Assembly (NCBI GenBank): GCA_026770585.1
Contig: MU646389.1
Span: forward strand, 520,150-534,156
DNA: 14,007 bases
Reading direction: 5' to 3'
Origin: Baffinella frigidus
Taxonomy: Eukaryota > Cryptophyceae > Cryptomonadales > Baffinellaceae
Notes under the pieces: generated by a model
What the model was told of the DNA's origin: nothing
Databases searched by the model: none
The model's input: the letters and a program-made list of their open reading frames with translations, nothing else
Part shown: positions 1 through 5,638 of the stretch, piece by piece
Layout: the number at the start of each line of letters is the position of its first letter
Numbering within the stretch: position 1 is the first letter of the stretch
Position numbers and translations under genes: made by a program

Positions 1-2
1 TG

Positions 3-110
3 GTCGTGTGCCCTGCGACGTGGGGTAGGGGCGATGACTCGGGGCGGTTTGGGGAGGGGGACATCTACCCGAAGGAGTGGGTGCGGGTGCGCAACTCGTT
101 CGCGCCGTGA
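3..110 (+). CDS. 3' end of an unidentified protein-coding gene (partial)
   Basis: An open frame enters from the left edge (frame beginning at base 3) and ends at TGA 108-110, giving 35 residues that finish with YPKEWVRVRNSFAP. Nearly all codons end in G or C, like the exons of the FET-like gene further right and unlike the surrounding repeats. The peptide is mixed and hydrophilic, with no low-complexity bias. I do not recognise the family. It is most likely a last exon or the C-terminal end of a gene whose body lies outside the window. A foldback element starts only 28 bp after the stop, so it probably lies in the 3' untranslated region. A chance open frame in GC-rich DNA is the alternative. 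Confidence 0.5.
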   Translation, partial: VVCPATWGRGDDSGRFGEGDIYPKEWVRVRNSFAP

Positions 111-137
111 TGGCGAGTGCGTCACTCTTGTTGGTTA

Positions 138-378
138 TTATTGTAGAAATGGGCTCCGCGCGGATTTCTAAAACGTGAGGTGAGGAGGTCAGGAACGTCT
201 TTTTGAGAAAAAATCGTCGAAAATGAAGTTTTGTGCTATCTTGAGGGTGGTTGATTCTATTTTAGGCATCTTGCCCATGCCTAAGATAACATAAAAGTTC
301 GTTTTCGACGTTTTTTTCTCGAAAAGACGTTTTTCCTGACCTGACCTTAAATCCGCGCGGAGCCCATTTCTACAATAA
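138..378. repeat. 241-bp foldback element (MITE-like)
   Basis: The two ends are inverted copies: TTATTGTAGAAATGGGCTCC at 138 and its complement ending at 378. Pairing continues inward through CCGCGCGGATTT, GTCAGGAACGTC and the T/A-rich GAGAAAAAATCGTCGAAAA tract, so each arm is about 80-90 bp, with an unpaired centre near 228-295. There is no coding capacity for a transposase. Target-site duplication is not obvious. It sits just behind the stop codon of the partial gene at 3-110. No second copy is seen in the window. Confidence 0.75.
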
Positions 379-510
379 ACCCGTTTAACAAGCGAGGAAT
401 GAAAAAACAGATGGGATTCGGCACATCGCGCCAGGCGCGCTCTCACACGGGCCGCTCGCCCATGCGTCGCTACACACTAAGCGAGAGAGAACTTACCTTC
501 ATTAGTCAAC
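379..510. other. Gap without a gene; holds a dispersed short repeat
   Basis: No convincing coding frame. Bases 478-506 (AAGCGAGAGAGAACTTACCT and onward to CATT) recur at 13239-13266, preceded in both places by ACACAC(T)AAG. This marks a short dispersed repeat or a shared end of a larger element. Nothing else is recognised. Confidence 0.5.
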
Positions 511-568
511 CATTGAGGCTCATCACCTGTCCGACCGAGCATTGAGGCTCATCACCTGTCCGACCGAG
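511..568 (+). repeat. 29-bp tandem repeat, two copies
   Basis: The unit CATTGAGGCTCATCACCTGT followed by CCGACCGAG occurs at 511 and again at 540. It is closely related to the 40-bp unit repeated at 2151-2270, which contains the same CACCTGTCCGACCGAGGCTC core. Beyond it, 569-624 is an A/C-rich stretch (ACACTCTCAACCCTACACCC) resembling degenerate telomere-type sequence. Confidence 0.85.
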
Positions 569-624
569 GCTCACATAAACACACTCTCAACCCTACACCC
601 ACCTAACACTACACCCCCTAAACA

Positions 625-803
625 CACGGGTACCTCGCTCATAAGAAACAGATAAGTTCCAGTGTCCACCTATGTTGGGAGCTCACAGAACCTAAAGGAC
701 CTAAAGGAACCAACCCCCCCCTAGGACCCTACCGTAGGCCTATGCCTAGGGCCCTAAGGTGATCCTAGGGGGGTGGGCATTTCTTATGAGCGAGGCAACC
801 CTG
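625..803. mobile_element. Family A foldback element with a family B fragment inside
   Basis: The left end is a diverged CACGGGTACCTCGCTCATAAG and the right end is CTTATGAGCGAGGCAACCCTG, its inverted partner. The usual A centre (CCCCCCTAGGACCCTACCGTAGG through TAGGGCCCTA) lies at 714-770. Between the left end and this centre (about 650-707) sits part of a B element in reverse orientation, recognisable by TATGTTGGGAGCTC and CCTAAAGGACCTAAAGG. Intact A elements elsewhere lack this block, so it was inserted or recombined in. Flanking TA duplication is not clear for this copy. Confidence 0.75.
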
Positions 804-865
804 AAGGCTATGTGGAACTGTTTCGAGAAGATGCACTTGCGCACGACGTCCTTGGTGAGGCGGTA

Positions 866-1016
866 CAGGGGTACCTCGCTCATAAGAAACTGCCCTCCCC
901 CCCTAGGGCCACCATAGGTCCTTTAGGTCCTTTAGGTCCTTTTAACTCCCACCATAGGCGGACACCGGAACTGGTTCTGTAGAAAGGCCATGCTTCCTTT
1001 CGGATCACATCAAGCC
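866..1016 (+). mobile_element. Truncated family A left half joined to a family B element
   Basis: Bases 866-905 are an A left end (CAGGGGTACCTCGCTCATAA, then the C-run and CCTAGGGCC), preceded by TA. The A right half is absent. From 915 a plus-oriented B element follows: repeated AGGTCCTTT, ACTCCCACCATAGGCGGACA, CCGGAACTGGTTCTGTAGAA and TTTCGGATCACATCAAGCC. This B copy keeps TTCTGTAGAA, whose complement TTCTACAGAA is the uninterrupted form of the A insertion site seen at 9341. Confidence 0.75.
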
Positions 1017-1040
1017 TAGGGTCCTAGTCATGCGAGCGTG

Positions 1041-1130
1041 TAGGTCCTTTAGGTTCTTTGAACTCCCACCATATGCCGACACTGGAGCGTATCCTGCAGA
1101 AAGGCCCTGTTTCCTCTCGGATCGCATCGA
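1041..1130 (+). repeat. Diverged family B element
   Basis: A second plus-oriented B copy lies 25 bp after the first: TAGGTCCTTTAGGTTCTTTG, CCCACCATATGCCGACACTGG, then ATCCTGCAGAAAGG and TCTCGGATCGCATCGAGC. It is more diverged than the others. Positions 1131-1263 show no recognisable gene. Confidence 0.7.
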
Positions 1131-1263
1131 GCTTCCTCCGGTGCAAAAGGATCGCAGTCGAAACCGGCTAAAGGGTATCCTCGATCGGGTATGTGAAAGT
1201 GTCCAGCGTTTAGCCACAACGCCGCGTGCAGTCCGTCAGAGGCCTGGGCTGCAAACGCGCCCC

Positions 1264-1368
1264 TATCCCTTAAGTGACCAGTAGGCCCATACGCCCTACG
1301 GTAGGGCCCTAGGACCTGCCTAGGACCTCTTGGCCTGCAAATTTGACGGCCTGGCCACTTGAGGGATA
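1264..1368. mobile_element. Family C MITE, copy 1 (105 bp)
   Basis: Inverted ends are TCCCTTAAGTGACCA and TGGCCACTTGAGGGA, flanked on both sides by TA (1264-1265 and 1367-1368), as expected for elements that duplicate a TA target. The centre carries CATACGCCCTACGGTAGGGC, then CCTAGGACCTGCCTAGGACC. The length, counted with both TAs, matches four other copies in the window. It directly abuts a family A element on the right. Tc1/mariner-type mobilisation is inferred from the TA duplication only. Confidence 0.85.
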
Positions 1369-1482
1369 GGGGTACCTCGCTCATAAGAAACCGCCCCCCA
1401 CCTAGGACCTCCATAGGGCCCTGGGCATAGGCCTACTGTAGGGTCCTAGGGCTGGTGGTTTCTTATGAGAGAGGTACCCCTG
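1369..1482. mobile_element. Family A element, copy abutting C1
   Basis: Starts GGGGTACCTCGCTCATAAG without the usual leading CA, and ends GAGAGAGGTACCCCTG followed by TA. The centre has CCTAGGACCTCCATAGGGCC and TAGGCCTACTGTAGGGTCC. The missing CA at the junction with C1 suggests a small deletion or rearrangement at the boundary. Confidence 0.8.
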
Positions 1483-1535
1483 TAGCCAGGGAGGATCGGG
1501 GGCGTTCGCGCGGGCGAACGAGCGCCGGGGTGCAT

Positions 1536-1935
1536 GGGTCCTTGAGGTCCTTTGGGTTCTTCGAGCTCCCAACATAGGCGGACACCGGAACTTATCCTGC
1601 AGAAAGGCCATGCTTCCTTTCGGATCACATCAGGCGTGGTGTTGATCGTTGGCATATGTTGGGAGAAATTAAAACCTAAAGGTCCTTGAGGACATTTAAA
1701 GGGGGGGGCTGGCCTTCAGACATTTAAAAAGACATTTAAAAAGGCGTGGTGTTCGCCTATGTTGGGAGCATTTAAAACCTAAAGCATGTCTAGGTTTAAG
1801 ATGCTCCCGACGTAGGCGAGCACCGGAACTGGTTCTGTAGAAAGGCTATGCTTCCTTTCGGATCACATCAAGCCCCTCTGTACCTAAAGGATCTCTAGGT
1901 TTTAGATGCTCCCAATGTAGGCGATCACCACTACG
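1536..1935. repeat. Family B element followed by B-derived inverted repeats
   Basis: A plus-oriented B copy spans 1536-1632 (GGGTCCTTGAGGTCC, CTCCCAACATAGGCGGACAC, TCGGATCACATCAGG). It is followed by B pieces arranged head to head. GGTGTTCGCCTATGTTGGGA near 1750 pairs with its complement ending near 1815 (AGATGCTCCCGACGTAGGCG, then AGCACC), making a hairpin about 70 bp long, after which the B tail repeats (CCGGAACTGGTTCTGTAGAA, TCGGATCACATCAAGCC). A third partial copy lies at 1885-1930 (TTAGATGCTCCCAATGTAGG). This looks like serial rearrangement of one repeat. 1936-2150 is AT-richer and shows no gene. Confidence 0.65.
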
Positions 1936-2150
1936 GGGGAGGACTAGATGGGTTCTTGGAGCCATTTCAAACATATCCTGCGGTTACTTTTCCGTCAAAA
2001 TCAATTATTTGTGGGCATTTCCGGCAACTTTTGCCGATTTCAAGGGAAAATAATAGATGGACGCAGGGCGTAAAATGACATGTAGCTCTCCCGCGTAGCA
2101 CGCCTTTCCGTAGAAAACATTTGTAGAAAAAACAGCAGCAGGTTCTGGTC

Positions 2151-2270
2151 GGCCGACCGAGGCTCGTCACCTGTCCGACCGAGGCTCACAGGCCGACCGA
2201 GGCTCGTCACCTGTCCGACCGAGGCTCACAGGCCGACCGAGGCTCGTCACCTGTCCGACCGAGGCTCACA
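2151..2270 (+). repeat. Perfect 40-bp tandem repeat, three copies
   Basis: Units begin at 2151, 2191 and 2231. Each reads GGCCGACCGAGGCTCGTCAC followed by CTGTCCGACCGAGGCTCACA. The copies appear identical, implying recent amplification. Each unit is an internal near-duplicate of CCGACCGAGGCTC. The same core is found at 511-568. A B element begins at the right edge. Confidence 0.95.
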
Positions 2271-2446
2271 GATCCGAAAGGAAGCATGGCTTTTCTGCAT
2301 AACCAGTTCCGGTGTCCGCCTATGTTGGGAGCTCGAAGAACCTAAAGGACCTGAAGGGGGTCCAGGCGGTGGACGATGGGGAGGGGCAGGCTGGGGGGGG
2401 CTGGGATGAAGCAGTTGGGAGCTCGAAGAACCTAAAGGACCTAAAG
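2271..2446 (-). repeat. Family B element (minus) with a duplicated 5' piece
   Basis: Reads GATCCGAAAGGAAGCATGGC, then CAGTTCCGGTGTCCGCC, TATGTTGGGAGCTCGAAGAA and CCTAAAGGACCTGAAGG, which is the complement of the B elements near 1 kb. About 60 bp later the segment TTGGGAGCTCGAAGAACC with CTAAAGGACCTAAAG (2416-2446) is repeated after a G-rich spacer. No coding sequence. Confidence 0.8.
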
Positions 2447-2549
2447 CAGCGCAACGAGTGAGGACCGTTTGTGTGCGGTCCTCGATGTAGGAGGTGGAGT
2501 CAGAATCCATCCGGAAAATGCTCGTATGAGCGGCCGACACGGGGTACAG

Positions 2550-2710
2550 TAAGTGACATAATGCGTAGCATGTGCGGCGCTGACGCTGGTTGTTTGGCGA
2601 TAAATTATCAATCTCTGCGGTCCTCGATTTGCACTGGCATTTTGCCAGACAGCTGTTTCCGTTACGCAGGACAATGTGTATGGACAGGTCACCGACCGTA
2701 TATAGCTGAC
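2550..2710 (+). pseudogene. Possible exon fragment of a cysteine-rich (PAN/apple-like) protein
   Basis: An open stretch translates to a peptide containing MRSMCGADAGCLAINYQ, followed by SSICTGILPDSC and GQCVWTG. The spacing of cysteines around a CxAINY-like core resembles PAN/apple modules of secreted adhesive proteins, where a cysteine precedes a hydrophobic-Asn-Tyr stretch and another cysteine follows. Base composition is lower in GC than the FET-like gene. There is no start codon with good context and no matching exons nearby, and repeat sequence begins immediately downstream (TTAAGGCCCGCC at about 2719). I treat it as a broken or isolated exon at best. A chance open frame is quite possible. 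Confidence 0.22.
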
Positions 2711-2766
2711 CTTGATAAATTAAGGCCCGCCAACCACCGTCGTCAACAAGCCGTACAGGCGTTTTC

Positions 2767-2870
2767 TATCCTTAAGTGACCAGTAGGCTCATACGCTCTA
2801 CGGTAGGGCCCTAGGACCTGCCTAGGACCTCCTGGCCGTCAAATTTGGCGGCATGGGCACTTCAGGGATA
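2767..2870. mobile_element. Family C MITE, copy 2 (104 bp)
   Basis: Ends are TATCC-TTAAGTGACCAG (one C missing from the usual CCC) and GGCACTTCAGGGATA, with TA at both edges. The centre has CATACGCTCTACGGTAGGGC and CCTAGGACCTGCCTAGGACC. It marks the left edge of the 930-bp segment with inverted ends. Confidence 0.85.
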
Positions 2871-3800
2871 GGGGTTACTCGAGGTTAAGGTACCAGATAT
2901 TAAGGTACAGGGTCACCTAGTTGATGGAAACGTACTTTCAGAAAGCGGACCGGATTCGACCCATTCGTTTCCTTAAATATTCAAAAAGGCACTGACGGCC
3001 GGGTTTTCGACCGACCGGATTCCATGTGTCAAGATTTTATTTTGAACCTGGTTTGCGTAACCCCCCAGAGAATGGAGCTACTGCATTTTCGGGCACTAAA
3101 AAAAGGCAAGATTTCTGGAGAAAACCGGGGTTTCAAGTTGTGCAGCCTGTATGTTTTAAGAAGACGAGGCGCAGCCTTGATTTTTTGAGAAAACGTTAAG
3201 ACGGACCGCTCGTGCTATTTCTTAATTGAAGAAAACGGCGACCACACCACCGTTGAGCACAGGTGTTCTTACCGCCGAGGTACATTTACCATTTTTATAA
3301 ACCTGGTTTGTGGACCTCAATAAATAATGACCGCACACCGAAAGGTTTCTCTGCGGGCCTTCAACCTTTAGAAAGACCGTACACACCTGTGTTTCGCGGA
3401 TCTCAGCAAAATTTAAGGACCGCACACCCACCGCGAAAAAAATATTGGCCCTAGCATTGCTTGCCCCCCCCGGAGAATGGAGCTAGCATTTTTTGGGTCA
3501 AAAAGTGCCAAAAAAAGAAAGGGTTCCCGAGTGGTGCATGAAACTTGTTCCCAACCCCCACCCAACCCACCCTGTTGACCAAATTCCAAAATCTGGATTC
3601 AAGGTCTACATTCAAGGTCCACACCGACCGAGTTAAGCGCGTGCCTCAGTTGTACTGAATTGTTCAAGGCCCATCAACCACCGCTTCTGCGGGCCTTAAA
3701 GTTAAGGACCGCACACCGGATGCGTTCACTGCGGGCCTTAAACTTTAAGGCCCGCACACCGACGGGTTTCAAAAGCCGTACCTTAATTTCGAGTAACCCC
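2871..3800. mobile_element. 930-bp segment with inverted ends and internal GCGGGCCTT repeats
   Basis: The left end GGGGTTACTCGAGGTTAAGG is matched, inverted, by CCTTAATTTCGAGTAACCCC at the right end. Inside, a motif of the type TTAAGG(C/A)CCGCACACCG recurs (about 3323, 3414, 3704, 3745), with its complement TGCGGGCCTT at 3350, 3689 and 3730. Two copies form a hairpin, GCGGGCCTTAAA/TTTAAGGCCCGC, near 3731-3756. A second internal duplication is AGAATGGAGCTA followed by GCATTTT (3069 and 3474). Such clustered subterminal repeats occur in DNA transposons as transposase-binding sites. That role is inferred here. No transposase reading frame is present. Confidence 0.5.
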
Positions 3801-3817
3801 TGCACACGAGGTACCCC

Positions 3818-3922
3818 TATCCCTTAAGTGGCCAGTAGGCTCATACGTCCTACCGTAGGGCCCTAGGACCTGCCTAGGACCTCTTGTCCGTCAATTTTGA
3901 CTGCCTGGCCACTTAAGGGATA
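3818..3922. mobile_element. Family C MITE, copy 3 (105 bp)
   Basis: Ends are TATCCCTTAAGTGGCCAG and TGGCCACTTAAGGGATA, perfect inverted partners with TA flanks. The centre has CATACGTCCTACCGTAGGGC and CCTAGGACCTGCCTAGGACC. Together with copy 2 it brackets the 930-bp segment. 3923-4038 shows no gene. Confidence 0.9.
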
Positions 3923-4038
3923 CATGATTTTCGAGTACATGTAAGCCCTGTATCTCAGGGGGATTTCGCCCAAGCGGGGTCTCAGATTCCAGAATCCGCA
4001 CCCCCGCCCCAGGACCGCCGTGTGAAGTCCAAGGGGTA

Positions 4039-4158
4039 CAGGAGAACCTCGCTCATAAGAAAGCACCTCCCCCTAGGACCCTACCGTAGGGCCCTGCCTA
4101 CGGACCTATGGTGTTCCTAGGGGGGGGGGGGCGGTTTCTTATGAGCGAGGTACCCCTG
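4039..4158. mobile_element. Family A MITE (120 bp)
   Basis: Begins CAGGAGAACCTCGCTCATAA and ends TTATGAGCGAGGTACCCCTG, with TA immediately on both sides. The central part is palindromic (CCCCCTAGGACCCTACCGTA, then CCTATGGTGTTCCTAGGGGG). Confidence 0.88.
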
Positions 4159-4178
4159 TAGGTCTACGGGGTACTGTA

Positions 4179-4295
4179 CAGGGGTACCTCGCTCATAAGA
4201 AATCGCCCCCCCCCTAGGAACACTGTAGGGCCCGAGGCGTAGGCCTACTGTAGGGTCCTAGGGGGAGGCGGTTTCTTATGAGCGAGGTACCCCTG
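4179..4295. mobile_element. Family A MITE (117 bp)
   Basis: Begins CAGGGGTACCTCGCTCATAA and ends in its exact complement TTATGAGCGAGGTACCCCTG. Both edges are flanked by TA. It lies 20 bp after the preceding A element. Confidence 0.92.
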
Positions 4296-4640
4296 TAGGC
4301 TTCTGGGGGGGGCGCGTTCTAGTATTCCAGAGACCCCTGTGCATGGGTCCCTGGACAGGAACATTCCCGAATCAGGATCTCTGAACCCCCCAACCTCTAA
4401 CCCCTATGAAACCCTTATCCCTAAATCCCTGAACCATAAACCCGCCCGTTTTTGACGGCGGATTCTGCAAACAGGATCAAAAACTGTCGACCCCCGTCTT
4501 GTGGTGCCAGCCATCTCTCTGCCGTCAGCCACGGATCACCACGAGGTACAACGGCTGGCGTGGCTGTGGCGCTGTCCGCGGCAGCTAACCGCGCACGCGT
4601 GCGCAGACCGGCGCCCTTCTTCGACGTATGTACACCGTTA
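4296..4640. other. Gap without a gene; degenerate telomere-like stretch at 4375-4443
   Basis: Bases 4375-4443 are a loose series of CCCTAAA/CCCTGAACC-like words (AACCTCTAACCCCTATGAAA, CCCTTATCCCTAAATCCCTG). The rest shows no convincing coding frame. The right part may belong to the 3' flank of the minus-strand gene ending at 4791. Confidence 0.4.
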
Positions 4641-4641
4641 C

Positions 4642-4647
4642 TTTATT
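4642..4647 (-). promoter_or_regulatory. Possible AATAAA poly(A) signal for the zinc-knuckle gene
   Basis: On the minus strand this reads AATAAA in the context GGTTAATAAAGTAACGG, about 145 bases past the stop codon at 4791. A hexamer can occur by chance, and algal lineages differ in the signal they use, so this is weak. Confidence 0.25.
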
Positions 4648-4790
4648 AACCGGGTTCGCACAATATCTACCTGCCACGTGCGCCTGCCTCCCATCCACTG
4701 CGGATCTCGAGACCAGCAGCCTGGAAACCGCGCGCCCACCCGCAAGTGCTCCGCGTGATGCGCATCGAGAGGCTGCTCCCGCAGCGTCCC

Positions 4791-5549
4791 TCACTGCTGC
4801 TGGGTGAACCACGAGACGCCACGGTCCGACGCTGCGGGCATCGGATGCATCCCCATCGCGGCGTGCGCGTAGAAGTTTCCGGGATGCACCATCGGCCCTC
4901 CTTGGCCCTGCGCAGGCTGCACCATCTCCAGCCGATTCCCCTGGAACGCGGCCATCTGCTGCGCGGCGCTCCAAGCTGCTGGGTCGAAGCGCTGAAGCTG
5001 GACCTGCCCCTCCATTTCAGCAAGCCGACGGGCGATGCGGCTGCGAAGGCCGCGGATGAGGGTAATCCGCTGCATTACGGCGCCGGCGGGGGGGCCTGCC
5101 ATGCCCGGGAAGTTTGGAGCGGGAGCGGCATTCGGGAAGAAGAAGTCGTCCCTGTTGCGCCTCCCAAGGACGCAGGAATGCCCTCTCTTGACCTGCCCGC
5201 AGTACGAGCATTTGTACCGCTTGCGTTCCTCCCCATCATCTTCCCCGTCCTGCCCCCCCTCATCAGCAGCCGCTCCAGCATCAGCTTCAGCGCTCTGCCC
5301 GGCCCAACCCCCCCCGCCCGCAGCCTGCCCAGCCACACCGTCCACCGCCTGGTCCCCCCGACCAGCACCTGCGGCCTGCCCCCCCTCCCTGCCCACCGTC
5401 CAATCGCCCTCTCTCCCGCCAGTGGCCATCCTTCTCGGCGTTGTAGGGGTGCACGCCAGCCGCTCTCGTCCCCGCCCTTCCCTTGCCACCCCAAGCCCCA
5501 AGAGCAAATCCACCCCCCTTTTGGCCCGTACTTTGTGAGTTGGAGCCAT
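4791..5549 (-). CDS. Zinc-knuckle-like protein with CX2CX6HXC motif, 252 aa
   Basis: One uninterrupted minus-strand frame from ATG (5549) to TGA (4791), 252 residues. Residues 1-100 are Gly/Ala/Arg-rich and probably disordered, ending in an acidic-to-basic switch DGEDDGEERKR (101-111). C114, C117, H124 and C126 form KCSYCGQVKRGHSC, a compact CX2CX6HXC set suited to binding one zinc ion and of the sort found in nuclear nucleic-acid or protein-binding proteins. Residues 147-175 (ITLIRGLRSRIARRLAEME) look helical and amphipathic. The C-terminal part is rich in Gln, Met, Pro and Ala and ends in FTQQQ. The frame, motif and high GC third positions argue for a real gene. Overlapping open frames on both strands look like shadows. 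The start lies in the loop of an inverted repeat and faces the FET-like gene 89 bp away, so the two may share a promoter. An intron within the Gly-rich part cannot be excluded. I do not assign a precise family. Confidence 0.6.
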   Translation of the reverse strand: MAPTHKVRAKRGVDLLLGLGVAREGRGRERLACTPTTPRRMATGGREGDWTVGREGGQAAGAGRGDQAVDGVAGQAAGGGGWAGQSAEADAGAAADEGGQDGEDDGEERKRYKCSYCGQVKRGHSCVLGRRNRDDFFFPNAAPAPNFPGMAGPPAGAVMQRITLIRGLRSRIARRLAEMEGQVQLQRFDPAAWSAAQQMAAFQGNRLEMVQPAQGQGGPMVHPGNFYAHAAMGMHPMPAASDRGVSWFTQQQ

Positions 5550-5591
5550 TCAATTAACTCACAAAACGCGGGCCAAATCGGGGGTGGATTT
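5506..5591. promoter_or_regulatory. Inverted repeat spanning a divergent promoter
   Basis: Left arm 5506-5540 and right arm 5557-5591 are inverted copies of about 35 bp. Read outward from the 16-bp loop they give ACTCACAAA(G/A), then CGGGCCAAA and GGGGTGGATTT, with only a few mismatches. The loop (TGGAGCCATTCAATTA) contains the start codon of the minus-strand gene, so the left arm encodes its residues 4-15 and the right arm lies 48 bp before the ATG of the FET-like gene. The arrangement suggests either a symmetric bidirectional regulatory element or a local inverted duplication of a 5' end. No TATA box stands out. Confidence 0.6.
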
Positions 5592-5638
5592 TGCAGTTTT
5601 CAGCCAACCCATCTTCCAGCTTCCCGCCGCACGCTGCG

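Noticed and set aside
480-506. ACTTACCT in the repeat at 480 and 13241 resembling the 5' end of U1 snRNA
   Set aside because: Only eight bases match and no U1-like stem-loops or Sm site follow in either place.
511-2270. Possible CRISPR array from the GACCGAGGCTC repeats
   Set aside because: The units are directly tandem without unique spacers, and the setting is eukaryotic nuclear DNA.
2247-2540. 97-codon minus frame with SSSSQLLHPSPPQP and RRTPELVMQKSH
   Set aside because: The recognisable part is the translation of a family B element.
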